The notes under the pieces are model-generated. The model was not told the origin of the DNA, ran no database searches, and worked only from the letters and a program-made list of their open reading frames with translations. Shown piece after piece: positions 39,855 through 49,989 of a stretch of DNA of 64,000 bases; the stretch's first letter is position 1; the number at the start of each line of letters is the position of its first letter. The translations under genes and the position numbers were made by a program. The DNA comes from Burkholderiaceae bacterium (lineage in GTDB: Bacteria; Pseudomonadota; Gammaproteobacteria; Burkholderiales; Burkholderiaceae_B), in the NCBI GenBank assembly GCA_030728985.1, contig JANQYI010000018.1:1-64000 (forward strand). Direction: 5' to 3'.

Positions 39855-41150
39855 CTAAGCGGGTAATGCGATGGCGCGCGCAGCAAACCCAGAGTGTGCT
39901 GCATGATAGCGACTGACCGCAAGACCTTCGGTGCTGATTTCTGGACTTTTGCCAGTCAAAATATCCGCAATCAGCTTGCCCGATCCACAGGCCATGGTCC
40001 AGCCCAAGGTACCGTGACCGGTATTGATAAACAGGTTGCGCAGGGGGCTCGCACCAATGATGGGTGTGCTATCGGGCGTCATCGGACGCAAGCCTGTCCA
40101 AAACGACGCTTTTTTAACATCACCGCCTGGAAACAAATCCGTCACGACTTTTTCAAGTGTGGCGCGACGCTTGGGATTGAGTCTGAGATCAAAGCCACTG
40201 AGTTCAGCCATACCGCCCACCCGAATCCGCTGGTCAAAGCGGGTCACTGCAACTTTATAACTCTCGTCTAAAACTGTTGATTGAGGCGCCAAACTTTCGT
40301 CAACGAGTGGAACGGTGAGCGAATAGCCTTTGACGGGATAAACAGGCAAATCAATCTTGAGCGGCCCCAGCAGGTCACGCGAATAGCTACCTAGCGCCAC
40401 AACATAGCGATCCGCGACCAGCGTTTCGCGACCGACGCGCACGCCCTTGATGTCGTCGCCTTCGTTAATCAGTTGATGAATGTCTTTACCATAGAGAAAC
40501 TTCACGCCGAGTGACTCAGCCATCGCAGCGAGTCGGGTGGTAAAGAGGTTGCAATCGCCTGTTTCATCATTGGGTAGTCTTAAACCGCCCACCAGTAGGT
40601 GACTTGCATTTTTTAAGCCAGGTTCGACAGCAGTCAGTTCGTGTTGATGAAGGAGTTCGTAGGGGACACCACATTCTTTGAGAACCTCAATGTCTCGACC
40701 GGCTGCATCAAATTGGGCCTGTGTGCGGAAAAGCTGTAATGTCCCCGAGGTCCGTTGTTCGTATTGAATGCCGGTGTCGGCGCGCAGCGCGTCGAGGCAA
40801 TGGCGGCTGTATTCGGCCACCCGCATCATGCGTTCTTTGTTGATGACATAACGATCGGCAGTGCATTGGCGCAACATGCTCGCCATCCATTTCAGTTGCC
40901 AAAGACTGCCGTCTGGACGGATCGCTAATGGCGCATGCTCTTCGAACATCCACTTGATGGCCTTGAGCGGAACGCCAGGGGCGGCCCAAGGCGATGAATA
41001 GCCAGGAGAGACTTGGCCCGCATTGGCAAAGCTGGTTTCGTTCGCGGCGCAAGGCTGGCGGTCGACAACGGTTACGTCAGCACCAGCCTTTGCTAGGTAA
41101 TACGCGGTTGTCGTGCCGATGACTCCGGCACCTAAAACGATCACTTTCAT
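39855..41150 (-). CDS. dadA: D-amino acid dehydrogenase small subunit
   Basis: '[59 protein letters not shown]'. Confidence 0.96.
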   Translation of the reverse strand: MKVIVLGAGVIGTTTAYYLAKAGADVTVVDRQPCAANETSFANAGQVSPGYSSPWAAPGVPLKAIKWMFEEHAPLAIRPDGSLWQLKWMASMLRQCTADRYVINKERMMRVAEYSRHCLDALRADTGIQYEQRTSGTLQLFRTQAQFDAAGRDIEVLKECGVPYELLHQHELTAVEPGLKNASHLLVGGLRLPNDETGDCNLFTTRLAAMAESLGVKFLYGKDIHQLINEGDDIKGVRVGRETLVADRYVVALGSYSRDLLGPLKIDLPVYPVKGYSLTVPLVDESLAPQSTVLDESYKVAVTRFDQRIRVGGMAELSGFDLRLNPKRRATLEKVVTDLFPGGDVKKASFWTGLRPMTPDSTPIIGASPLRNLFINTGHGTLGWTMACGSGKLIADILTGKSPEISTEGLAVSRYHAAHSGFAARAIALPA

Positions 41151-41232
41151 GGAGGAGACCTCGTTCTTTAGGGAATAAACAAAGTTTAGAGGTAGTTTGA
41201 CAGTGTTTTTTTTTGATTTTTTTCAAAAAAAT

Positions 41233-41274
41233 TAAATAAATCACTTTTTTCGTTGTTTTTTGAGTGATTATTTA
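41233..41274. repeat. AT-rich inverted repeat TAAATAAATCACT ... AGTGATTATTTA
   Basis: About 12 paired bases with a one-base bulge around a 17-nt centre, in the dadA/csp divergent region. Confidence 0.6.
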
Positions 41275-41323
41275 GAGAAAAGTGGCTTATCACATATTTT
41301 GTCTCTTTTCTGGGAGTATTAGT

Positions 41324-41352
41324 TTGACTGTGGCAAGTTTCACACGTAAACT
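41324..41352 (+). promoter_or_regulatory. Candidate csp promoter TTGACT-N17-TAAACT
   Basis: -35 41324-41329, -10 41347-41352, 17-bp spacer; implies a ~135-nt leader. Confidence 0.55.
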
Positions 41353-41429
41353 CAAAGGGCAAGATTCTCAAGCGACGCGGTTTTTGTACCTAGGCTGTCG
41401 CCCTTAATGGTAAGCAGTGGTGTCTATCC

Positions 41430-41488
41430 CTTCCTTGATCATCTAGCACGTTGGGCGTTTTTGCCCGTTATTATATTTATCAAGGAAG
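41430..41488 (+). promoter_or_regulatory. csp 5'UTR hairpin sequestering the Shine-Dalgarno
   Basis: Perfect 10-bp complement CTTCCTTGAT (41430-41439) / ATCAAGGAAG (41479-41488), with nested GGGC/GCCC hairpin (41453-41466); AAGGAAG is the SD of the ATG at 41495. Confidence 0.7.
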
Positions 41489-41494
41489 TTCGAA

Positions 41495-41698
41495 ATGGCA
41501 ACTGGTGTCGTGAAGTGGTTCAATGCCGAAAAAGGTTATGGTTTTATCATGCCTGACGGCGGCGGCAAAGATTTGTTCGCTCACTATTCTGAAATTCGTT
41601 CGAGCGGTTACAAGACCCTCGAAGAAAACCAGAAAGTCAGCTTTGAAATTGGTCAGGGCGCAAAAGGCCCATCAGCTACCAACATTCAAGTGCTGTAA
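41495..41698 (+). CDS. Cold-shock protein (CspA family)
   Basis: '[34 protein letters not shown]'; 67 aa. Confidence 0.98.
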   Translation: MATGVVKWFNAEKGYGFIMPDGGGKDLFAHYSEIRSSGYKTLEENQKVSFEIGQGAKGPSATNIQVL

Positions 41699-41743
41699 TT
41701 CTGCACTGACTCGCGTCTGATTTTTCAGGCGCATGTCATAAAG

Positions 41744-41776
41744 CCCTGTATCGCGTAAGTGGTGCAGGGTTTTTTA
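41744..41776 (+). terminator. Terminator after csp
   Basis: CCCTGTA / TGCAGGG stem (one G-U) followed by T-run. Confidence 0.65.
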
Positions 41777-41816
41777 CTAACCCTTATTTTCATCTTCATT
41801 TTTTAGCTGAAAAACT

Positions 41817-42389
41817 ATGTCCTCTGTTTGCGTTCAATCCATCACCACACGCCGTTCACAAAAGCTGGTTCAGGCGCCTGGCCCCAATGCCGAGCAATTG
41901 CAACAGTTGCTTGCCGCTGCCGTGTGCGCGCCAGACCATTCGGCTTTGCGCGCCTGGCGTTTTGTTTTGATCGAACAGCAAAATGTCGGTGCCTTGACTG
42001 ACTTGGCGATTGCCGCGATGCGTCGCTCTGGGCGTGAGATCACAGAGCAAAAAGAGCAAAATACCCGTAAATGGTTGTCCTCAGTGCCTTTGCTGATTGG
42101 GTTGGCCTACAAGATTTCGCATGACAACGAAAAAGTCCCTGAGATCGAGCAAACACTCTCGATGGGCGCTGCCGTGATGAATATTCAAAACGCCGCGCAC
42201 ATGATGGGTTTCTCGACGTATTGGAGTACAGGTTTAGGGACCTACACGGATGAGGTACCAGAGGCACTCGGTCTCGATACCTTGGATTACCGCTTTGTCG
42301 GTTTTCTGGCGGTTGGCACGCCGAGCGTCAAGCTGCCGCCTGCCCAGCGTCCGGATCCTGCGACGCTGACCACGACTTGGCAGCCCTAA
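41817..42389 (+). CDS. Nitroreductase family protein
   Basis: 'ITTRRSQKLVQAPGPNAEQLQQLLAAAVCAPDHSALRAWRFVLIE', 'MGAAVMNIQNAAHMMGFSTYWSTG'. Confidence 0.9.
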   Translation: MSSVCVQSITTRRSQKLVQAPGPNAEQLQQLLAAAVCAPDHSALRAWRFVLIEQQNVGALTDLAIAAMRRSGREITEQKEQNTRKWLSSVPLLIGLAYKISHDNEKVPEIEQTLSMGAAVMNIQNAAHMMGFSTYWSTGLGTYTDEVPEALGLDTLDYRFVGFLAVGTPSVKLPPAQRPDPATLTTTWQP

Positions 42390-44710
42390 CTCGCCGGTTG
42401 GATACGCTTGAGTCTGAGCGCGTTCATCACCACAAAAATACTCGAGCAGGCCATCGCGCCTGCGGCAAATATCGGCGATAACAGCACGCCAAAACTCGGA
42501 TAAAGCACACCCGCCGCAACAGGAACGAGCGCGACGTTATAGGCAAACGCCCAGAAGAGATTTTGGTGAATGTTTTTTAATGTCTTGCGTGAAATCTTGA
42601 CTGCGGTAGCGACCCCCATCAAGTTGTCAGACATCAGCACAACGGACGCGGCCTCGATCGCAACATCGGTTCCAGTACCAATGGCGATGCCCACATCAGC
42701 CGTCGCGAGGGCCGGAGCATCATTGATGCCATCCCCCACGAAAGCAATGATCTGCTGTTGGGCGCGCAATTGCAGCAATTGATCAACTTTACCCTCAGGC
42801 AACACTTGAGCGTGTACCTCGTCAATCCCGAGTTGCGCAGCGACCGCTTGTGCGGTGAGTGGGTGATCGCCCGTGATCATCACGGTCTTTAGGCCAAGCT
42901 GTTTGAGTGCGCCGATCGCCAATACCGCGCTTGGTTTGATCGGGTCGGAGACCGCCATCATGGCAGCCAGTTGACCATCCACAGCCAGATAAATCGGAGT
43001 TTTTCCTTGTGCTGCCCACTGTTCGGTGAGTGCGTTGTGTTCCTGAGTGTCAATCTCATGCGCAAGCATAAAGTGTTGCGCACCTGACAAAAGAGATTTG
43101 TTGGCAACGGTTGCGGCAACTCCAGCACCGATGGTGGTCTTGAAATCACGCGCGGCAGGTAAAGCCAGTTTTTCTGCGGTTGCGGCCGCGACGATGGCTT
43201 GCGCGATCGGATGCTCAGAGTGCATTTGCATCGCAGCCGTCCAGGCCAAGATCGTCGCGCGGTCATGGTGCGGATCTAAAACGACCAGGTCAGTCAGGGT
43301 TGGTTTGCCTTGGGTCAGTGTGCCTGTTTTGTCAAAGGCGATGACGGTGACATCGCGGAGTCGTTGTAGCGACTCGCCCTGACGAAACAAAACACCGAGT
43401 TCAGCGGCGCGTCCTGTTCCCACCATGATGGAAGTCGGCGTGGCCAAGCCCATCGCGCATGGACACGCAATGATGAGCACCGCCACTGCGTTGACGAGTG
43501 CGTAACTCAGGCTTGGTGCAGGTCCGAACGCGAGCCAAGTTAAAAAAGTTAAAAGCGCGCACAGCATAATGATCGGCACAAAACGCGCAGTTACCCGGTC
43601 CACGACGGCTTGAATAGGGAGTTTCGCGCCTTGCGCGGTTTCAACCATGCGAATAATGCGGGCCAGGACCGTTTGCGCGCCGGTGTGGGTGGTGCGGTAC
43701 GTAAAACTTGTCGTCGTGTTGAGTGTTCCGGCCGTGACCGGGTCGCCCGAGTGCTTAGCGACAGGAATCGGTTCGCCCGTGATCATGGCTTCGTCAAGGT
43801 AAGGTTGTCCTTCGGTCACGACACCATCCGTCGCCACTTTCTCTCCGGGACGCACCAAGATCAGATCGCCTGGATGAACCGATTCGATGTCGATATCCGT
43901 GGCCACACCATCGACCATGACGCGGGCTTTTTTGGGTTGCAGACCAATCAGATGCTGAATCGCCGTGCCCGTACGTCCGCGCGCGCGCAGCTCGAGCAGT
44001 CGCCCCAGCAGGATGAGCGTCACGATCACCGCGGCGGCTTCAAAGTACACGTGGCGTGCCCCTTCGGGCAGCCATTCCGGTTTAAATGTGGTCACCATCG
44101 AGTAGAGCCAGGCGCTTGAGGCTCCCAAGGCAACCAGTGAGTTCATGTCGGGTCCGAGCCGCCATAACGCGGGAAAGCCTTTGGTAAAAAAGCTGCGTCC
44201 TGGGCCTGCCAGAATCAGTGTGGTAAGCAGCGCTTGCAGCCACCAGCTGCGTTGTATGCCGATCGTGTCATGAATCAAGTGGTGGATGGCGGGAAACAGA
44301 TGCGAGCCCATCTCCAGGATAAAAACAGGCAAGGTCAGAATCAGTGCAAGCGTCAATGCGCGGTTGAGCGCATGGACTTCTTGTTCCTGCTCAGCCGCGA
44401 GACCTTGCTCTGCGGCTTGAGCACCGTCAATCAAGGAGGCCTCATATCCCGCTTTTTCGCTGGCCACCAGGAGCTCAGCGATCAGCGACTGCGGCGCTCG
44501 TATGGAGGTGTCCAATTCAAGAGAGGCGCGGTGTGTAGCCAGGTTAACGTTAGCCTGGGTGACGCCAGGTACTTTTTTTAATGCTTTTTCAACGCGCAGC
44601 ACGCAAGACGCGCAGGTCATCCCCTTAATCGCTAACTCGACGTGATGATCTGTGACGTTGGGTGATAATTGGTCTACCATGGTGTAAGAATCATGTGCAT
44701 CTAAGGCCAT
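42386..44710 (-). CDS. copA: Copper-translocating P1B-type ATPase
   Basis: HMA 'GMTCASCVLRVEKAL', 'CPCAMGLATPTSIMVG', 'FDKTGTLTQGKPTLTD', 'GDGINDAPALATADVGIAIGTGTDVAIE'. Confidence 0.94.
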   Translation of the reverse strand: MALDAHDSYTMVDQLSPNVTDHHVELAIKGMTCASCVLRVEKALKKVPGVTQANVNLATHRASLELDTSIRAPQSLIAELLVASEKAGYEASLIDGAQAAEQGLAAEQEQEVHALNRALTLALILTLPVFILEMGSHLFPAIHHLIHDTIGIQRSWWLQALLTTLILAGPGRSFFTKGFPALWRLGPDMNSLVALGASSAWLYSMVTTFKPEWLPEGARHVYFEAAAVIVTLILLGRLLELRARGRTGTAIQHLIGLQPKKARVMVDGVATDIDIESVHPGDLILVRPGEKVATDGVVTEGQPYLDEAMITGEPIPVAKHSGDPVTAGTLNTTTSFTYRTTHTGAQTVLARIIRMVETAQGAKLPIQAVVDRVTARFVPIIMLCALLTFLTWLAFGPAPSLSYALVNAVAVLIIACPCAMGLATPTSIMVGTGRAAELGVLFRQGESLQRLRDVTVIAFDKTGTLTQGKPTLTDLVVLDPHHDRATILAWTAAMQMHSEHPIAQAIVAAATAEKLALPAARDFKTTIGAGVAATVANKSLLSGAQHFMLAHEIDTQEHNALTEQWAAQGKTPIYLAVDGQLAAMMAVSDPIKPSAVLAIGALKQLGLKTVMITGDHPLTAQAVAAQLGIDEVHAQVLPEGKVDQLLQLRAQQQIIAFVGDGINDAPALATADVGIAIGTGTDVAIEAASVVLMSDNLMGVATAVKISRKTLKNIHQNLFWAFAYNVALVPVAAGVLYPSFGVLLSPIFAAGAMACSSIFVVMNALRLKRIQPAS

Positions 44711-44725
44711 TAAATATTAAGGATC

Positions 44726-44932
44726 ATGATCATGACATCATTCCAAGTTATTGATATGACATGCAATCACTGCGTTAAATCGATTACCACCAGTGTACAC
44801 AGTGTGGCACCTGAGGCGAGTGTTTTATGTGATCTCGCCTCGCACACGGTCACAGTATCAGGCGCGCATGAGAGCCAGAGAGTCGAAAGCGCCATCAGAG
44901 AGGCGGGGTTTACCCCTGTCAAAAAAGAGTAG
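44726..44932 (+). CDS. Heavy-metal-associated domain copper chaperone (CopZ-like)
   Basis: 68 aa 'QVIDMTCNHCVKSITTSV'; divergent from copA. Confidence 0.9.
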   Translation: MIMTSFQVIDMTCNHCVKSITTSVHSVAPEASVLCDLASHTVTVSGAHESQRVESAIREAGFTPVKKE

Positions 44933-44940
44933 GGATACAC

Positions 44941-46350
44941 ATGCAAATGCTCAAGACAGATGTTGTCATTCTCGGAGCAGGTACGGCTGGCTTGTCCGCG
45001 TATCGCGCGGTAATCGCTGCAGGTAAAAAAGCGGTGCTCGTAGAGGGCGGAGCCTATGGAACGACGTGTGCCAGAGTCGGGTGCATGCCTTCCAAATTGT
45101 TGATTGCAGCAGCAGAGGCTGCGCATGCGGTTCGGCATACGGCGCCTTTTGGTGTGCATCTTGATGGCGTTGTCCGAATTGATGGTCGCGAGGTGATGGA
45201 CCGTGTCAAACGTGAGCGCGATCGTTTTGTTGGGTTTGTTCTCGACGATATTGAAAAAATTCCCGCTGGGGACAAGCTTCGCGGTTACGCAAAATTCGTC
45301 GCGCCCGGTGTACTGACCGTCGATCAACACACAGAAGTACATGCGCAGAGTGTGGTGATTGCGACTGGATCGAGCCCCTCCATCCCAGCGTCTTTCAGGG
45401 CTCTTGGCGACAGACTGATCGTCAATGATGATGTGTTTTACTGGGATGATTTGCCCAAGCGCGTTGTGGTCTTTGGACCAGGCGTGATTGGACTCGAACT
45501 GGGGCAAGCGCTTACAAGGCTAGGTGTCAGGGTGCGGGTTTTTGGCGCAAGAGGATCTTTGGGAGGTTTAAGCGATCCTGCGGTACGTCAGGTGGCAAAA
45601 CATATCTTCCAGCAGGAGTTTTACTTGGATCCGGATGCGCGTGTGCTCGAAACCAAGCGCGTGGGGGATGAGGTTGAGCTGCGTTACATCGCACTCGACA
45701 AGACGGAAAAAACAGAGCGTTTTGATTTTGCACTGATGGCCACGGGACGCAAACCGAATTTGGATTCACTGGATCTGGCGCTTGCCGGCGTCGTGAGGGA
45801 GGCCGGCAAATCGCCAAGCTTCAACCGAGAAACAATGCAAATCGCCGACTTGCCGATTTTTATCGCGGGGGATGTGAATGCGGATGTGCCGCTGTTGCAT
45901 GAGGCTGCCGATGAGGGAAAAATCGCAGGCACCAATGCGGCGAGATACCCTGAGGTGCAGCCCGGCTCGCGCCGTGCGGGATTGGGTGTTGTTTTTTCTG
46001 ATCCGCAAATTGCATTGGTGGGTCAATCTTTCGTCAAGCTTTTGCCTGAGTCGTTTGTGACGGGTATTGTGGATTTCACAGGTCAGGGACGCTCTCGCGT
46101 CATCCTCAAGAACAAAGGCCTCCTCCATGTTTACGCTGATCTGAAAACACGCAGATTTTTAGGTGCTGAGATGATCGGACCTAGCGCGGAACACCTCGGG
46201 CATTTGCTCGCGTGGGCCTTGCAGCAAGCACTCACGATTGATCGCATGCTGGAGATGCCCTTTTATCACCCCGTGATCGAGGAGGGAGTAAGGACTGCTT
46301 TGCGAGATGCAAAGAACAAGCTCGACCTAAGATCGCAGGGCATGTCTTAG
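44941..46350 (+). CDS. Dihydrolipoyl dehydrogenase-like pyridine nucleotide-disulfide oxidoreductase
   Basis: 'DVVILGAGTAGLSAYRAVIAAGKKAVLVEGG', redox 'CARVGCMPSK', C-terminal dimerisation domain 'FYHPVIEEGVRTAL'. Confidence 0.9.
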   Translation: MQMLKTDVVILGAGTAGLSAYRAVIAAGKKAVLVEGGAYGTTCARVGCMPSKLLIAAAEAAHAVRHTAPFGVHLDGVVRIDGREVMDRVKRERDRFVGFVLDDIEKIPAGDKLRGYAKFVAPGVLTVDQHTEVHAQSVVIATGSSPSIPASFRALGDRLIVNDDVFYWDDLPKRVVVFGPGVIGLELGQALTRLGVRVRVFGARGSLGGLSDPAVRQVAKHIFQQEFYLDPDARVLETKRVGDEVELRYIALDKTEKTERFDFALMATGRKPNLDSLDLALAGVVREAGKSPSFNRETMQIADLPIFIAGDVNADVPLLHEAADEGKIAGTNAARYPEVQPGSRRAGLGVVFSDPQIALVGQSFVKLLPESFVTGIVDFTGQGRSRVILKNKGLLHVYADLKTRRFLGAEMIGPSAEHLGHLLAWALQQALTIDRMLEMPFYHPVIEEGVRTALRDAKNKLDLRSQGMS

Positions 46351-46363
46351 GTCACGGCTACGC

Positions 46364-47011
46364 TCAGGACTTGCTGGCTCGTGTGAGTTCAAGCAGTTGA
46401 CGCAAGTCCTGAGTCACCACCTCAACCTTCTCTGTATCGGGTGCCAGCAGGCGGGCGCGTCCCGTCTTATCAAAAATAAAGACGCCGCGGCTATGGGTCA
46501 CATCGTAGATTTTGGCATCGTCACCCGGCTTGGGTTTTTCAATCTGATAGGCAACACGATAGCGACGTGCGAGCGCCGCAATTTGTTTTTCGTTACCGGT
46601 TAAACCAATCGCGTTTTTGTTAAATGCATTGACGTAGGCTTGCAGGACATCGGGCGTGTCGCGATGCGGATCGACGCTGACAAAGATAATGCGCACATCT
46701 TTCGCGTCATCGCCTAAGTTTTCCAAGACCTCGGTGAGTTGAGCCATGGTTGTCGGACAGACGTCGGGACAGCTGGCATAGCCAAAAAACATGAGGACCG
46801 TTTTGTCTTTGAGGTCCTGTTGAGTGATGGTTTTATTGCCTTCACCAGAGAGGGAAAACCGTAAGTCTGGTAAATGCCCAGATACATCATAGAGAGACCA
46901 TTTCTGAGTGGGATCTGAGCACCCGGCTAAAAACACGATGCTCAACGCCATGAGGCCCCTCAAGGCTCGCTTGATGATGGCGTTGAGTGGCATGCGTAAA
47001 AGATGAAACAT
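46364..47011 (-). CDS. SCO1/SenC family protein
   Basis: Lipobox LAGC, 'MFFGYASCPDVCPTTMAQL', 'FVSVDPHRDTPDVLQAYV'. Confidence 0.95.
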   Translation of the reverse strand: MFHLLRMPLNAIIKRALRGLMALSIVFLAGCSDPTQKWSLYDVSGHLPDLRFSLSGEGNKTITQQDLKDKTVLMFFGYASCPDVCPTTMAQLTEVLENLGDDAKDVRIIFVSVDPHRDTPDVLQAYVNAFNKNAIGLTGNEKQIAALARRYRVAYQIEKPKPGDDAKIYDVTHSRGVFIFDKTGRARLLAPDTEKVEVVTQDLRQLLELTRASKS

Positions 47012-47025
47012 AGTTAAGTTACCGG

Positions 47026-49125
47026 CTACGGCTGCGGCTGCATGGACGCATCGGGCTTGGACGCATCGAGCATGCCGCTATGACGCAGCAAAGCATCCAT
47101 CTTTGGGGGGCGACCGCGAAAGGCACTGAAGGACTCGGCAGCAGGTCGTGTGCCACCTACTGCCAGCACTTCACGACGAAACTTCATACCTGTTTCAGGG
47201 TCAAGCGTGCCGAGACTCGCGGCCGCTTGATGCGCGGAGGTTGCACTGCGCGCGGCGGCCTCTTCAAAGGCTTCGAAAGCATCTGCGGATAGCACTTCAG
47301 CCCATTTATAGCTGTAGTAACCCGCTCCATAGCCTCCCGCAAAGAGGTGGGAAAAGCTATGCGGAAACCGGTGCCAGCTAGGAGGACGCACCACGGCGAC
47401 TTCTTCTCTGACTTGCTCGAGTTGCGTGAGCACTTCAGCGATCGATAGACCTTGGACGCGATTATGCAATTGAATATCGAACAGTGAAAACTCGATCTGA
47501 CGCACGGTTTGCATGCCGCTTTGGAAATTGCGCGCGGCTTTCATTCGATCGTAAAGGTCTTTAGGCAGCGGCACCTTCGTGTCAACATGCGCGGTCAAGC
47601 GCTGAAGCACCTGCCACTCCCAGCAAAAGTTTTCCATAAACTGCGAAGGAAGCTCGATCGCGTCCCATTCAACGGCCGCAAACGCAGACACGCCGGTCTC
47701 GTCGACCTCGGAGAGCAGGGCGTGCAAGGCATGACCACTCTCATGGAACAGTGTAATGACGTCATCATGCGTGAGTAACGCAGGGCGATCGCCTTGTGGA
47801 CGGGCAAAATTGCAGGTCAGATAAATGACAGGTGTTTGAATCGTTGATAAACGTTTACGACGGCTACGTTCGCTATCGACCCACGCGCCGCCCTGCTTGC
47901 CTGAGCGCGCGTACAAATCCAAAATCAGATACCCCAGAATTTCGCCTGAAGGATGTTGAACGGCTGCCGCCCTGACATCTTCGTGCCAACCGCTCAAGGT
48001 GTAGGGGGTCAACTTGACGCCGAACAAGGTCTCGACCACCTCATACAAACCATTCAATACACGCGGTTCGGTAAAGTACTGCTTGACTTCATCTTCTGAG
48101 TACGCATAGCGTGCTTCACGCAAACGCTCCGAAGCATAGGGAATGTCCCATGGGTGCAGCTCGGTCAGTCCCAGCTCGCTGTTGGCAAAGGCTTTGAGCT
48201 CGGTGAGATCCCGTTCGGCAAAGGGTTTGGCACGTCGAGCGAGTTGGCGCAAAAAATCCATGACTTCTTCGGCGCTGTCGGCCATGCGGGTTTGCAGACG
48301 CAGGTCAGCAAAATGTTGAAAACCTAGGAGCTGCGATTCTTCGGCGCGCAAGGACAGTGCCTCTTCGATCAACGGTGAGTTATCCAAGCTCGTGTCACCC
48401 TGATCTGACGCTCGCGTTGCATAAGCATGGTAGAGGGTGCGGCGCAATTCGCGATCGTGCGCATATTGAATCACCGGCAGATAGCAGGGCATTTTGAGGT
48501 TGAGCGTCCAGCGCTCGGCCAGAGGGTCCTTGAGCGAAGCCAGGGTGTCTTCGGGAATGCCATCCAGTCGCTTGAGGTCATCGATCACGAGTGACCAGCG
48601 GTCGGTCGCATCAAGGACGTTTTCTGAAAACTTTTGTGAAACTTGAGATTGACGATCTGAGTTTGCGGCATAAAGAGCCCGCGCCTCGCCTTGTAATTCA
48701 ACGCCGCTGAGCTTGAAGTCGCGCAACGCAAGGTCAATCACCCGGCGACGAGCGGCAGACCATGTTGGAAACGCCTCGGCGTGACGCAAGCGCTGATACT
48801 GCTTGTAGAGACCTTCGTGCAGGCCGACCCAGGTTGAAAACTCACTGATCGGTCCGAGCATCTTGTTGTAGACGTCGCGCAATTCCGGGGTGTTGACAAC
48901 CGCATTCAAATGGCCGGCGATCGACCAGGCACGCCACAAAGGCTCTGACGCATCATCAAGCGGCATGACGATGGCATCCCAGGTAGGCGCCAGTGAGGGA
49001 TCGGCAGCGACATCGATGGCGGTTCGTGCTTTCGCAAGCAGCTGTTCGATGGCCTCACTGACGTGAGCGGGCGTAATCGACGCATAATCAACCAATGTAT
49101 TCATTGGGACTAGTAATGGATTCAT
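47026..49125 (-). CDS. prlC: Oligopeptidase A (M3 family metallopeptidase)
   Basis: HExxH 'LFHESGHALHALLSEVDETGVSAFAAVEWDAIELPSQFMENF'. Confidence 0.95.
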   Translation of the reverse strand: MNPLLVPMNTLVDYASITPAHVSEAIEQLLAKARTAIDVAADPSLAPTWDAIVMPLDDASEPLWRAWSIAGHLNAVVNTPELRDVYNKMLGPISEFSTWVGLHEGLYKQYQRLRHAEAFPTWSAARRRVIDLALRDFKLSGVELQGEARALYAANSDRQSQVSQKFSENVLDATDRWSLVIDDLKRLDGIPEDTLASLKDPLAERWTLNLKMPCYLPVIQYAHDRELRRTLYHAYATRASDQGDTSLDNSPLIEEALSLRAEESQLLGFQHFADLRLQTRMADSAEEVMDFLRQLARRAKPFAERDLTELKAFANSELGLTELHPWDIPYASERLREARYAYSEDEVKQYFTEPRVLNGLYEVVETLFGVKLTPYTLSGWHEDVRAAAVQHPSGEILGYLILDLYARSGKQGGAWVDSERSRRKRLSTIQTPVIYLTCNFARPQGDRPALLTHDDVITLFHESGHALHALLSEVDETGVSAFAAVEWDAIELPSQFMENFCWEWQVLQRLTAHVDTKVPLPKDLYDRMKAARNFQSGMQTVRQIEFSLFDIQLHNRVQGLSIAEVLTQLEQVREEVAVVRPPSWHRFPHSFSHLFAGGYGAGYYSYKWAEVLSADAFEAFEEAAARSATSAHQAAASLGTLDPETGMKFRREVLAVGGTRPAAESFSAFRGRPPKMDALLRHSGMLDASKPDASMQPQP

Positions 49126-49134
49126 GTTTGTAGC

Positions 49135-49989
49135 CTACCTTTGTTGAGCGCGTTCAGCGGCCTCGACCGTATTGACCAATAACATCGCAATCGTCATGGG
49201 TCCTACACCACCAGGCACGGGCGTGATAGCTCCGGCGACAGTTTTCACGCTTTCAAAATCCACATCGCCACAGAGCTTTCCCTCTGCATTACGGTTGATG
49301 CCGACATCAATCACAATCGCTCCAGCTTTGACCATGCTCGCATCAATCATTTTAGGCTTACCCGTGGCGACAACGACAATATCCGCGTGACGAGTGTGCC
49401 AACCCAGGTCTTTTGTTTTGGAGTTGCAAATCGTCACGGTAGCGCCTGCGCTTTGCAGCAGCATGGCCATCGGCTTTCCTACGATATTGCTCGCGCCAAT
49501 CACCACTGCGACGGCGCCCCGGATAGGGACTTGTTCGGCTTCGAGCATTTTCATGACACCGTAAGGTGTGCAGGGTCTAAAGAGCGGCTTGCCTGTCATG
49601 AGCAAGCCGGCATTGCTGATGTGAAAGCCATCGACATCTTTTTGCGCTGCGATCGCTTCGATCACCCGATGTGAATCAATGTGCGGTGGCAGAGGGAGCT
49701 GCACCAAAATACCGTGAATGGCAGGGTCGACATTCAAGGCGCGAACCCGCTCCAACAGAGACTCCTGTGTCATGTCAGAGGGGTATTGCTCAAGGACTGA
49801 GTGCAAACCCGCTTTTTCGCAGGCCGCTACTTTATTTTTGACATAGACTTGCGAGGCAGGATCGCTACCGACAAGAATCACAGCTAGACCCGGTTTCATG
49901 CCTGCTGCTGTCAGGTGTGCGGCTCGGTGGGCAACGTCCTCGCGAATCTTGGCGGCGAGTTTGACGCCGTCAATGACACGTGCCGTCAT
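49135..49989 (-). CDS. folD: Methylenetetrahydrofolate dehydrogenase/cyclohydrolase
   Basis: '[30 protein letters not shown]', '[16 protein letters not shown]', '[16 protein letters not shown]'. Confidence 0.97.
   Translation of the reverse strand: MTARVIDGVKLAAKIREDVAHRAAHLTAAGMKPGLAVILVGSDPASQVYVKNKVAACEKAGLHSVLEQYPSDMTQESLLERVRALNVDPAIHGILVQLPLPPHIDSHRVIEAIAAQKDVDGFHISNAGLLMTGKPLFRPCTPYGVMKMLEAEQVPIRGAVAVVIGASNIVGKPMAMLLQSAGATVTICNSKTKDLGWHTRHADIVVVATGKPKMIDASMVKAGAIVIDVGINRNAEGKLCGDVDFESVKTVAGAITPVPGGVGPMTIAMLLVNTVEAAERAQQR

Noticed and set aside
41186-41371. 61-aa minus-strand ORF upstream of dadA
   Set aside because: Low-complexity Asn/Lys/Ser-rich translation of AT-rich intergenic DNA; better explained as a regulatory region.
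44767-45507. 246-aa minus-strand ORF opposite copZ and the Lpd-like gene
   Set aside because: Overlaps two convincing plus-strand genes; no domain signal.
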